Source of the DNA: Deferribacteraceae bacterium
Lineage (GTDB): Bacteria > Chrysiogenota > Deferribacteres > Deferribacterales > JAISNW01
DNA length: 24,669 nucleotides
Direction of reading: 5' to 3'
Assembly (NCBI GenBank): GCA_031278965.1
Contig: JAITJJ010000011.1
Span: 1 to 24,669 of the forward strand
The notes beneath the pieces are model-generated. The model was not told the DNA's origin. It saw nothing but the letters and a program-made list of their open reading frames with translations, and ran no database searches. Positions 8,648 to 15,464 of this stretch are shown one piece after another; within the stretch, counting starts at the first letter, position 1, and every line of letters starts with the position of its first letter. The position numbers and the translations under genes are program-made.

Positions 8648-9190
8648 ATGCCTCTTTATACAATCGGTTACGCGGGCTATGCAATAGAAGGCTTTATTGC
8701 GGAACTCAAAAAGTATGAAATAAGTATTCTGGCTGATATTAGGGTAAACCCATACTCAGAATATTTCAGCGATTACAATAAAAACTACTTTAATTATACA
8801 TTAAAATCGCACGGGATTCAATATACTTGGGCGGCAGAAAATATGGAAATATCTGATCTGGCTGTGTGCCAAGCGGCAAAGTCCATAAATCTTACGGGAG
8901 AAGAGCTTATCGTATCCGGCGGCTTAGGTAATATTGCCCTGATGTGCGAGGAACAAGACCCTTCTTTCTGCCGCCGTGCGCTTATATTTTCCAGAAAATA
9001 CCATAAAAACGGAGAGGCGGTTTTCCATATAATTCCAAATTCTCCCCTCCTCTCCCAAAAAGATATTGAGGTTCGCCTGCTTGAAAGCTGTTTTCCAAAT
9101 TACAGAGAGGCGCTTACATTATCTTTGGAGGACCGAACGATAGAAGAGTTGACAGACGATGCTTATAAAAAGAGGGAAACTGAAATATAA
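8648..9190 (+). CDS. DUF488 family protein
   Basis: A 180-residue cytoplasmic protein of the widespread DUF488 family, whose biochemical role is unknown. The signatures are clear: TIGYAGYAIEGFIAELKKY at the N-terminus, ILADIRVNPYSEYF (the family's D-x-R-x-x-P pattern), and LMCEEQDPSFCRRALI, the conserved Cys-Glu...Cys-(H/R)-R motif. The start has AGGAGA six bases upstream. It is the only gene on its likely transcript; an AT-rich gap of about 170 bases without a clear terminator follows. Confidence 0.88.
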   Translation: MPLYTIGYAGYAIEGFIAELKKYEISILADIRVNPYSEYFSDYNKNYFNYTLKSHGIQYTWAAENMEISDLAVCQAAKSINLTGEELIVSGGLGNIALMCEEQDPSFCRRALIFSRKYHKNGEAVFHIIPNSPLLSQKDIEVRLLESCFPNYREALTLSLEDRTIEELTDDAYKKRETEI

Positions 9191-9354
9191 ATTAATTTTA
9201 TCGTTTTGCTTTATTAATAAATTTCTTGATTTACAAACTGCGTTTTTCTTTTATTTTCACAACAAAATAGGTTTATATAACTTTTATTTTAAAATAAAAT
9301 AAAAAATTAAATAAAAAATATTGCAAAAATATAATATTGTTATAAATTATAATA

Positions 9355-9446
9355 GGAGGTGCTGAGTGCAACCCTATTCAATACTCCGAATCAGCGCTCA
9401 GGCGGAAATTGCTCCCCCTCCGGACAAGCAAGATGGGAGGTGCGTT
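9355..9446 (+). promoter_or_regulatory. Structured leader with two ribosome binding sites before the zinc-ribbon gene
   Basis: Two strong sites occur in the same reading frame 81 bases apart: GGAGG (9355-9359) six bases before GTG 9366, and GGAGG (9436-9440) six bases before ATG 9447. GTGCTGA (9359-9365), beside the first site, can pair with TCAGCGC (9391-9397). CCTCC (9417-9421) can pair exactly with the second GGAGG. Both initiation regions could therefore be masked by local hairpins. AT-rich promoter-like sequence with a TATAAT at 9330-9335 lies just upstream. It matches no riboswitch class I know. Confidence 0.4.
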
Positions 9447-9713
9447 ATGTCGTTTTATACTATTATCGCAATAGCTGCCTTAATATTCCTTATTGCTGGC
9501 CTGGCTGCTTACAGAAACAGCAGATGTCCGCACTGCGGCTGCCATGGTCTGAAGTTCAAATCCGCCCGCATAGTTAAACAAACCCCAGTGGAGTTGGTTC
9601 ACGATGCAAGCAGCGCCTTTACCCTTTACGGCAATAAAATTGAGGCGGAAACACTTCTGCAGTGCACAAAGTGCGGATTTGAAACGAGCTACCGCTCTGA
9701 AAAGGTGGAATAG
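9447..9713 (+). CDS. Small membrane-anchored zinc-ribbon protein
   Basis: An 88-residue protein with one N-terminal membrane helix (residues 4-22, TIIAIAALIFLIAGLAA) followed by a cytoplasmic or periplasmic zinc ribbon made of CPHCGC near residue 28 and CTKCG near residue 75. I recognise no named family and propose no function. I chose ATG 9447 because the membrane helix begins there and GGGAGG lies six bases upstream. An in-frame GTG at 9366 has an equally good site and would add 27 residues (start MQPYSILRISAQAEI) without domain character. A 91-base gap with a strong promoter separates it from the next gene. Confidence 0.75.
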   Translation: MSFYTIIAIAALIFLIAGLAAYRNSRCPHCGCHGLKFKSARIVKQTPVELVHDASSAFTLYGNKIEAETLLQCTKCGFETSYRSEKVE

Positions 9714-9767
9714 ACGTCAGGCGCAGTTAAGCAAGCCCCCTTATTTCCAAATACTCGTGCAGCGTGA

Positions 9768-9796
9768 TTGACTTTGCGGAGCATTTTCTGTAAAAT
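9768..9796 (+). promoter_or_regulatory. Strong sigma-70 promoter giving a leaderless mRNA
   Basis: TTGACT (9768-9773), a 17-base spacer and TAAAAT (9791-9796) form a near-consensus promoter. Transcription should start at about 9803-9806, directly on the ATG of the M23 peptidase gene at 9806. Confidence 0.75.
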
Positions 9797-9805
9797 CCAA
9801 ACGTT

Positions 9806-10678
9806 ATGATTTTGCGTTTTTTATTGCCTTTCATCTGTATATGGGCTATGCTTCCACTTATCTCCTTTTCTTGTGTTATCACGGCGGAGACAGAAAATTT
9901 CGGATCGCTTTACAGAGGATCGGCTTTTTTGTTAAAGCTCTCCTCTCAAAATGGTACCGCTTTTTACGAGATTAGCTGGCAGGGCAGGAACATTACGGCA
10001 CCCACAGAGATTTCAGGATCGGATGATGAAAATCCACCTGCAACACTGTTGCTTATCCCTGTGGAATACGGAAAAAGCGGGGATTTTGAGCTCTCTGTCA
10101 GAGCAGAAGGGTGCGAGGAAGCAAAACAGGTTATTACCGTATCCGAATATAGCTATGAGAGGGAAAATTTAACGGTTGATCCCAAATATGTAACCATATC
10201 GCAGGAAACTCTAGAGCAGATCCGTTATGAACAGGGCATCATCTCTTCGGTTCTCTCCATAATTTCGGCGGAGAGAAGGTGGCGCATCCCCCTTGCCCGC
10301 CCTAGGAATTCACCGCTAAGAAGCCCTTTTGGGGTATTAAGGGTATTTAACGGAGAGCCCCGCAGCAGACATTCCGGCTTAGATTTTGCCGGCGCCGTAG
10401 GTTCAGAAGTAAAAGCGGTGGAAAACGGCACAGTAACTGCCGCTGGGGATTTTTACTTCGGCGGAAAGTGCGTGATTATAGATCATGGTCTGGGGCTTTC
10501 ATCCATATATATGCACCTATCCGAGATTGCCGCAAGCGTTGGTGATGAGGTGGAAAGGGGCGCTGTAATAGGTAAGGTTGGAGCTACAGGAAGGGTTACA
10601 GGACCGCACCTGCACCTTGGCATCTCAGTTTTTGGTATGGTAATTGATCCGCTCCCTCTCCTTGAAAAGGGGAGATAG
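9806..10678 (+). CDS. Secreted M23 (LytM-type) peptidase
   Basis: Peptidases of family M23 cut peptidoglycan cross-links, or act as catalytically dead activators of amidases. This one is 290 residues: a signal peptide in the first 25-28 residues (hydrophobic LLPFICIWAMLPLISFSC; the Cys at 23 might make it a lipoprotein), an immunoglobulin-like beta domain to about residue 115, a linker, and the LytM domain from about 170. The zinc and catalytic residues are all present: H189 and D193 (HSGLDFA), H237 (YMHLS) and HLH at 268-270, so it is likely active. There is no ribosome binding site; the ATG coincides with the predicted transcript start and a TAA at 9791 excludes upstream extension. The response regulator follows after 17 bases. 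Confidence 0.92.
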   Translation: MILRFLLPFICIWAMLPLISFSCVITAETENFGSLYRGSAFLLKLSSQNGTAFYEISWQGRNITAPTEISGSDDENPPATLLLIPVEYGKSGDFELSVRAEGCEEAKQVITVSEYSYERENLTVDPKYVTISQETLEQIRYEQGIISSVLSIISAERRWRIPLARPRNSPLRSPFGVLRVFNGEPRSRHSGLDFAGAVGSEVKAVENGTVTAAGDFYFGGKCVIIDHGLGLSSIYMHLSEIAASVGDEVERGAVIGKVGATGRVTGPHLHLGISVFGMVIDPLPLLEKGR

Positions 10679-10695
10679 GCGGGAAGGAAAAGCTA

Positions 10696-11388
10696 ATGGG
10701 GAAAAGGATAGTAGTTATTGATGACGACAAAGAGATCTGCGAGCTTGTGGAACTCTTTCTGAAGCTGGAAGGGTTTGATGTAGTGACCGCAAACACCGGA
10801 ATACAAGGCTTAGATATTATTCGCTGCAACCACATCGATCTTGTGATCCTTGACATAGGGCTGCCGGATGTGAATGGACAGCAGATATGCCGAATTATCC
10901 GCTCTGAAACAAATGTTCCGATAATTATTCTCTCCGCCAGGGATTCCGTTCTGGATAAAGTTATAGGATTAGATTACGGGGCGGACGATTATGTTTCCAA
11001 GCCTTTTGAAAATATGGAGTTGCTTGCTCGCATAAATGCCATTATGCGGAGGGTAGAGCGAACAGAAAACGCAACGGGCGATGAGTTTTATCCCTTTCAC
11101 CACATCACCATAAATATCGGCAAAAGGCAGGCTTATATCGGGGAGTTGCCTCTAAAGCTCACACCTAAAGAATATGAGCTGCTTGTATACTTCAGTAAAA
11201 ATGCGGGGTTGCTTCTGTCAAGAGACAGAATTATTGAGGATTTGTGGGGGAACGATACGCTCTACCGTTGGTCGCGCAGTTTGGATGTTCATATACAAAA
11301 TCTTAGACAGAAGATTGAGATTAACCCTAAAAATCCGGAGCTGATAAAGACAGTATCTGGAACAGGCTATAAAATTAAAGGTGCTTAG
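10696..11388 (+). CDS. OmpR/PhoB-family response regulator, no adjacent kinase
   Basis: A 230-residue transcription regulator of a two-component system. The receiver domain (1-120) has the acidic triad D9-D10-D11, the phosphorylation site D53 (VILDIGLP), S80 (IILSARD) and K102 (SKPFE). The winged-helix DNA-binding domain follows from about 135 (LPLKLTPKEYELLVYF, LDVHIQNLRQKIE, and the closing TVSGTGYKIKG). AAGGA provides a ribosome binding site. It probably shares the transcript of the M23 peptidase, which suggests a cell-envelope theme. Where a histidine kinase would normally follow there is only a 23-codon truncated ORF and non-coding DNA. Confidence 0.94.
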   Translation: MGKRIVVIDDDKEICELVELFLKLEGFDVVTANTGIQGLDIIRCNHIDLVILDIGLPDVNGQQICRIIRSETNVPIIILSARDSVLDKVIGLDYGADDYVSKPFENMELLARINAIMRRVERTENATGDEFYPFHHITINIGKRQAYIGELPLKLTPKEYELLVYFSKNAGLLLSRDRIIEDLWGNDTLYRWSRSLDVHIQNLRQKIEINPKNPELIKTVSGTGYKIKGA

Positions 11389-11391
11389 TGA

Positions 11392-11463
11392 GTGGCCGAT
11401 AAAAAGTTTGCCGCCAATAGGCGTGAAATCCGCCGGAATTATTTTGAGCCTTCGGTTACCTAA
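11392..11463 (+). pseudogene. Severed N-terminus of a gene following the response regulator
   Basis: Three bases after the response-regulator stop, GTG opens a 23-codon frame starting MADKKFAANRREIRRNYF and ending EPSVT, then TAA. The basic, coding-like text in operon position looks like the surviving start of a longer gene. Two readings are possible: the cytoplasmic leader of a membrane sensor or HAMP protein (such leaders often read ..RRNYF before the first helix), which would be the missing kinase, or an SmpB start, whose N-termini carry a similar A-x-NR...YF pattern. The piece is too short to decide, and chance cannot be excluded. Confidence 0.35.
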
Positions 11464-11518
11464 TACCCCTGTTTTTAAGAGTATTCAGCAGCTATTAGGG
11501 CGGTTGCTGACAATCCCT

Positions 11519-11542
11519 TAAAAAAGACGCCCCGCACGGGGC
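11519..11542 (-). terminator. Rho-independent terminator reading leftwards
   Basis: On the minus strand GCCCC-GTGC-GGGGC is followed after three bases by six T residues (11525-11520), a textbook intrinsic terminator. No minus-strand protein gene lies upstream of it, so it must end some other transcript. On the plus strand the T-run is missing, so it does not serve the response regulator. Confidence 0.75.
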
Positions 11543-11627
11543 AAACATATAACATAAAGTCCTTTGCCGATGCGGGCTTTAAGGGTGATGAATAAACCTT
11601 CTTTACTCTTAACCGGTTTTCCCGCCT
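11519..11627 (-). ncRNA. Candidate small RNA ending in an intrinsic terminator
   Basis: An extended -10 promoter (TGG-TATACT, 11642-11634 on the minus strand) would start transcription near 11627, and the intrinsic terminator would end it near 11520, giving a transcript of about 109 bases. The interior can fold: GCGGG pairs with CCCGC, and inside this UUAAG pairs with CUUAA. GGCAAA (11568-11563) can pair with UUUGCC (11545-11540), which competes with the terminator stem. The -35 region is weak and no known RNA family is recognised, so this is inference. Confidence 0.4.
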
Positions 11628-11741
11628 CCGTGAAGTATACCATAGGTTTGCCGCACGCCTTACTAATCGTAATTTTTAATTATTTCCTTTACAACATCCC
11701 TTTATTCCCTTATTTTTACTCTATGAATTAAGGAGCCTCAC

Positions 11742-12716
11742 TTGGATTTGCTGAAAAAAATTTATAAACAGGCGGCGGAACTGCATAGAACTGTGGTCTT
11801 GGCGGAAGGCGGGGATGAACGTACCCTTTCAGCGGCGGAAATAGCGCTGAAAGAAGGGTGGGGCAACCTCATAATATTGGGGAAAGAAAACGAAATTCGC
11901 TTACGGCTTTCCGATCTGAAAGGGTATGTTGCAATAGATCCGGAGAGGGATGAGAGACGGAAAGAGTTTTCCGAAAAATATTACGCTCTCCGCTCCCATA
12001 AAGGCGTTACAAGGGAAGAAGCGGAGTGTTCTATGAAAAACGAGCTTTACTTTGCGGCGATGCTTGTGCGGGAGGGGTATGCCCACGGAGCACTTGCGGG
12101 GGCGGTGAATACTACAGGGAATGTTTTGAAAGCGGGGCTTAGGGTGATAGGTCCTATGGAAGGGGTTAAAACTGTTTCCTCTTTCTTTATCATGATAACG
12201 GATAAAAAAAGTTTCGGAGAAGATGGGGTGTTGTTCTTTGCTGACTGTGCCGTGAATTTGGAGCCAACCTCGGAGGCTCTGGCGGATATTGCGCTAACCA
12301 CCGCGCAAAACTTTAAAACTTTTGTTAAAAGCACCCCCAGAGTTGCTTTTCTCTCATATTCCACTAAAGGCAGTGGAAGCGGAGCCGCGGTTGATAAGGT
12401 GCGGCAGGCAGCGGAGATATTAAAAAGCAAAGCCCCGAATATCCTTTCTGACGGAGAGCTCCAGTTAGATGCCGCACTGGTTGCGGAAGCGGCAGATCGA
12501 AAAGCCCCGAAAAGCCCAGTTGCAGGGCGGGCAAATGTGCTCGTCTTTCCAGACTTGAATTCCGCCAATATCGGCTACAAATTGGCAGAGAGATTAGCGG
12601 GGGTAAAATCCGTAGGACCGGTGATACAAGGGTTTGCCAAACCTTTTAACGATCTCTCGCGGGGAGCAGGTTTTATGGATATAGCAGATATGATTGCCAT
12701 TACCGCGGTGGAGTAA
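11742..12716 (+). CDS. pta: Phosphate acetyltransferase
   Basis: Pta interconverts acetyl-CoA plus phosphate and acetyl phosphate plus CoA (EC 2.3.1.8), a step of acetate formation or activation. The 324-residue protein is the short, single-domain form. Family motifs include LAEGGDERTLSAAE near the N-terminus, LAGAVNTTGNVLKAGLRVIG, and the C-terminal FPDLNSANIGYKLAERLAG and GPVIQGFAKPFNDLSRG. The start is TTG at 11742 with AAGGAG six bases upstream. Acetate kinase is not adjacent. The stop overlaps the next ATG by one base (TAATG), so the following membrane protein is probably translationally coupled. Because the family includes phosphate butyryltransferases, acetyl specificity is inferred. 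Confidence 0.93.
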   Translation: MDLLKKIYKQAAELHRTVVLAEGGDERTLSAAEIALKEGWGNLIILGKENEIRLRLSDLKGYVAIDPERDERRKEFSEKYYALRSHKGVTREEAECSMKNELYFAAMLVREGYAHGALAGAVNTTGNVLKAGLRVIGPMEGVKTVSSFFIMITDKKSFGEDGVLFFADCAVNLEPTSEALADIALTTAQNFKTFVKSTPRVAFLSYSTKGSGSGAAVDKVRQAAEILKSKAPNILSDGELQLDAALVAEAADRKAPKSPVAGRANVLVFPDLNSANIGYKLAERLAGVKSVGPVIQGFAKPFNDLSRGAGFMDIADMIAITAVE

Positions 12717-13168
12717 TGAAAAAGCTGGTTGTTTTAATAATCTTTCTTATAGGGGGGATCTTTTTTATTACCCAGAAATATTACGCTCTTAGGGTAATAA
12801 ATGTGGTGGGAGCTTGCAGTCATCAGCAGGTTACTTACAGCAAGGCGTTCTATAACCCTTTCACATCCACTATCACCTTTAAGGAGCTTGTTTTTAAGGA
12901 TTTGGGGAGTAGGGACTACAATATAAAGGCCGATAAAGTCAAAGCGTTTGAGTTGCACAGGGCGGAGGGGAAAATTATAATCCCCGCTTATTTTATTGCC
13001 GAAAACACGGAAGTTCCCATAGTTGAACAGACTGTGGGGAGGATAGAGGTGAAAGATATTACCTCTAGTCGCCTCCCCGATAACACTATAGATTTATCCG
13101 CAGTAATAAAAAATCTCTCCGTAGCTTCGCAAGATGCGGAGATAACTTGGAATTGCAAATTATATTAA
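12716..13168 (+). CDS. Membrane-anchored periplasmic protein of unknown function
   Basis: 150 residues with one N-terminal hydrophobic segment (LVVLIIFLIGGIFFIT, residues 4-19) that serves as an uncleaved anchor or signal peptide, and a beta-rich remainder. The text from about residue 35 (YNPFTSTITFKELVFKD, then ADKVKAFEL) has the short amphipathic strand rhythm of AsmA/DUF748-like membrane proteins, but this is only an impression and I assign no family. It is coupled to pta by a one-base overlap, and a 51-base gap separates it from the lipoprotein gene. Confidence 0.7.
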   Translation: MKKLVVLIIFLIGGIFFITQKYYALRVINVVGACSHQQVTYSKAFYNPFTSTITFKELVFKDLGSRDYNIKADKVKAFELHRAEGKIIIPAYFIAENTEVPIVEQTVGRIEVKDITSSRLPDNTIDLSAVIKNLSVASQDAEITWNCKLY

Positions 13169-13219
13169 TTCTCTTATATTGTGCGTTTATAAAAATTTAT
13201 TAAATTACTCGGAGAAACG

Positions 13220-13684
13220 ATGAAACTTGTAACTGTTCTTTTAGCTGTTCTACTCTTTGCAGCGTGTTCACAAAACAGCAAAAAATCCGGGGCGGCGCCG
13301 TTCAGGGCTTCAACCCCTTCGGCATCCCCTGCAACGCAAACGATCGCGGATGATATACTTGCCCGCTACAGCGGCGTTACCGTTGAGATATTGGAGTATG
13401 AGACCGGCAAGAAAACTGCCGTTGACATCCCTTTTAACGAAACAGTTCAGGCGGAAGGATTCCCCCTTGCCATCTCAATCCTCCAATTCTACCCTGATTT
13501 TAAAATGAGCGAAGGGAGCAACTTTTTTACCGCATCCCTTGAACCTAATAATGTCGCCGCCCGTGTGAATATAGTTTCAGACGGCTATGAATTTTCCGGC
13601 TGGCTCTTTGCGGAATATCCTGACATGCACCCGTTGGATAACCCAAAGTATAATGTGATTTTACTTAAAGCCTTAGAAAAATAG
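13220..13684 (+). CDS. DUF2155-like lipoprotein
   Basis: A 154-residue lipoprotein: the signal peptide MKLVTVLLAVLLFAAC ends in a lipobox with the acylated Cys at 16, then a low-complexity Ser/Ala/Pro linker to about residue 45. The C-terminal half resembles DUF2155, whose hallmark is a Gly-Trp-hydrophobic-Phe-Ala strand followed by a proline and aspartate motif; here it reads FSGWLFAEYPDMHPLDNPKYNV. The function of the family is unknown. GGAGAA precedes the ATG, and paaK begins ten bases after the stop, so the two genes are probably cotranscribed. Confidence 0.8.
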   Translation: MKLVTVLLAVLLFAACSQNSKKSGAAPFRASTPSASPATQTIADDILARYSGVTVEILEYETGKKTAVDIPFNETVQAEGFPLAISILQFYPDFKMSEGSNFFTASLEPNNVAARVNIVSDGYEFSGWLFAEYPDMHPLDNPKYNVILLKALEK

Positions 13685-13694
13685 GAGAACAAAA

Positions 13695-15008
13695 ATGTAT
13701 TGGGACCCCGCCCACGAAACAATGCCCCGCGAGGATTTGGCAAAGCTACAGCTTGAGCGCCTGCAGAGGGTTACAGAGCGTGTTTATAACTGTGTGGAAC
13801 ATTACCGCCGCAAATTTGACGAGGCAAAGGTTAAACCATCAGACATAAAATCCCTTGACGATATACGCCGCCTCCCTTTCACCACCAAAGACGATCTTAG
13901 GGATAACTACCCGTATAAAATGTTTGCCGCCTCCATTGACAATGTGGTGCGAATCCACGCTTCCAGCGGCACAACCGGAAAACCAACCGTTGTTGGGTAT
14001 ACAAGGGGTGACGTGGATATTTGGGCGGAAACTATGGCGCGCAGCTTCACTGCCGCGGGGCTCACCAATAAAGATATAATTCAGAACGCTTTCGGTTACG
14101 GTCTCTTTACAGGCGGGCTCGGCGCCCATTACGGGATAGAAAAGATCGGCGCCTCCGTTATCCCGGTGTCAGGCGGCAACTCCAAAAGGCAGCTCCTCTT
14201 TTTACAAGATTTTGCGCCCACCGGGATCTGTTGCACCCCGTCATACGCCGCCAGCCTTCTGGACGCAGCAAAAGACGAGGGGGTTGATCTGCATAAGCTC
14301 CCTGTAAGAGCGGGGGTTTTCGGCGCTGAACCCTGGAGCGTCCAGATGAGAAGGGAGATTGAAGAAGGGTGGGGAATGACCGCCATAGATATTTACGGTC
14401 TCTCTGAAATTATCGGTCCAGGGGTTTCCTTTGAATGTCCGGAGGCGCAAAAAGGGTTGCATGTCAATGAAGATCACTTCTATGTGGAGGTGATAAACCC
14501 GGAAACCGGCGAGGTTTTACCGGAAGGAGAGAACGGAGAATTGGTTTTCACCACAATCACCAAAGAGGCTATTCCCTTAATCCGTTTTCGCACCAGGGAT
14601 ATAAGCTCCATTGACCGCTCTCCCTGCCCGTGTGGGCGGACGCTTATTAAGATGAATAAAGTGTTCGGGCGCACGGATGATATGCTTATCATACGCGGCG
14701 TGAACGTTTTCCCAAGCCAGATAGAGGAAGTACTGCTGGAAAACAGGGGCATCCTCCCATACTACCAGATAGTTGTGGATAAAAAAGGCGCCCTTGATTC
14801 TGTGGAGGTGCTTGTAGAGGTGGCAGAGGAGATCTTTGTTACTGACGAGATAAGGAAGCTCCAAGAGACCGAAGCGATTCTTGAAAAGAGTATTAAGGAT
14901 ACCATCGGGATTACCGCAAAGGTTCGCCTTGTGGAGCCAAAAACTATATACCGCAGTGAAGGCAAAGCGCAGCGGGTGATAGATAAACGGGAGAAGCTGC
15001 ACGGTTAA
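13695..15008 (+). CDS. paaK: Phenylacetate-CoA ligase
   Basis: An AMP-forming ligase that converts arylacetates to their CoA thioesters (EC 6.2.1.30). The 437 residues match the family's usual length. The ATP-binding P-loop SSGTTGKPT is at 90-98, IYGLSEIIGPGVSFEC is the adenylate-binding core motif, and LIRFRTRDIS and GRTDDMLIIRGVNVFPSQIE mark the hinge and C-terminal domain. CPCGRTL is the Cys-rich insert common in this family. AGGAG precedes the ATG. No phenylacetate degradation genes or indolepyruvate oxidoreductase genes are nearby, so its role may be in aromatic amino acid fermentation or arylacetate activation, possibly linked to pta through CoA; this is inference. A strong terminator follows. 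Confidence 0.95.
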   Translation: MYWDPAHETMPREDLAKLQLERLQRVTERVYNCVEHYRRKFDEAKVKPSDIKSLDDIRRLPFTTKDDLRDNYPYKMFAASIDNVVRIHASSGTTGKPTVVGYTRGDVDIWAETMARSFTAAGLTNKDIIQNAFGYGLFTGGLGAHYGIEKIGASVIPVSGGNSKRQLLFLQDFAPTGICCTPSYAASLLDAAKDEGVDLHKLPVRAGVFGAEPWSVQMRREIEEGWGMTAIDIYGLSEIIGPGVSFECPEAQKGLHVNEDHFYVEVINPETGEVLPEGENGELVFTTITKEAIPLIRFRTRDISSIDRSPCPCGRTLIKMNKVFGRTDDMLIIRGVNVFPSQIEEVLLENRGILPYYQIVVDKKGALDSVEVLVEVAEEIFVTDEIRKLQETEAILEKSIKDTIGITAKVRLVEPKTIYRSEGKAQRVIDKREKLHG

Positions 15009-15030
15009 ATACAATAACTTCCGTTTTTTC

Positions 15031-15056
15031 AATGCCCCTCACTGAGGGGCATTTTT
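15031..15056 (+). terminator. Intrinsic terminator of the pta-paaK operon
   Basis: ATGCCCCTC and GAGGGGCAT form a nine-base-pair stem around a three-base loop (15032-15052), followed by TTTTT. It lies 23 bases after the paaK stop. Confidence 0.92.
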
Positions 15057-15134
15057 ATTAAAATAAATATAGCACTCTTTACGTCAGTATATCTATATGA
15101 TGGAGGCTATGTGATAATATTTGGAGGTTGTGAA

Positions 15135-15455
15135 ATGAAGCTGTGTTATAAAATCTTAATTGCGCTGGTGATTATCCTTTTGGTAGGCGGCGTTACTATG
15201 CTCCTGTGGAACGCCCTTCTCCCGGATATTTTCGGGCTACCCAAGATATGCTATTTGCAAGGGCTGGGTATATTCTGCCTCTCCCGCCTCCTCTTCGGGG
15301 GGCACGGACACGAAAAGGAAAAGAGTCGCTTTCACAGGAAATATTGGGGCGATAATTTTTTGGGGAGAATGGATTGGTTGCGTTGTTGTGAGGATGAAAA
15401 AGCAACGGCGGCAGGGGGCGAGAAAAGAGGAAATGAAATAAAAGAAAGGGAATGA
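15135..15455 (+). CDS. Small membrane protein paired with an ECF sigma factor
   Basis: 106 residues. Two hydrophobic segments (about 7-27 and 38-52) are linked by LWNALLPDIFGLPKICYLQG; the second ends SRLLFGGHGHE. A charged cytoplasmic-looking tail follows with a Cys-Cys pair (RCCEDE). This LWN..LP.IFGLP......QALGL...SR.LFGG pattern recurs, as I recall, in small proteins encoded beside RpoE-like sigma factors in several Gram-negative phyla, but has no established function. A membrane anti-sigma or sensor role is inferred from position. I chose ATG 15135 because GGAGG lies seven bases upstream; an in-frame GTG at 15111 would add eight residues and also has GGAGG. The sigma factor begins nine bases after the stop. 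Confidence 0.8.
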   Translation: MKLCYKILIALVIILLVGGVTMLLWNALLPDIFGLPKICYLQGLGIFCLSRLLFGGHGHEKEKSRFHRKYWGDNFLGRMDWLRCCEDEKATAAGGEKRGNEIKERE

Positions 15456-15464
15456 TCTAAATAT

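Larger units (their letters stand above)
11389..11741. other. 353-base non-coding region between the response regulator and pta
   Basis: After the short truncated frame (11392-11463) there is no protein-coding sequence. The region holds an imperfect hairpin (CAGCAGC 11486-11492 with GTTGCTG 11503-11509), a GC-rich minus-strand terminator near 11529-11542, an extended -10 element on the minus strand at 11634-11642, and AT-rich sequence leading to the pta ribosome binding site. I found no tRNA, tmRNA, RNase P RNA, SRP RNA or CRISPR signature. Confidence 0.6.

Noticed and set aside
9359..9577. Second plus-strand frame overlapping the zinc-ribbon gene
   Set aside because: It runs out of frame through the zinc-ribbon codons and lacks any domain character; the CPHCGC frame is the real one.
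11389..11741. tmRNA, RNase P RNA, SRP RNA or a tRNA in the response regulator-pta gap
   Set aside because: None of the conserved core sequences (tRNA T-loop, RNase P core, SRP tetraloop motif, tmRNA ends) is present on either strand.
12047..12568. 173-codon open frame opposite pta
   Set aside because: Shadow of an Ala-rich coding region; no initiation signal and no recognisable domain.
11977..12789. The 14-base word AAATATTACGCTCT, encoding KYYALR in both pta and the next gene
   Set aside because: One 14-base match is expected by chance in a window of this length and the surrounding sequences are unrelated.
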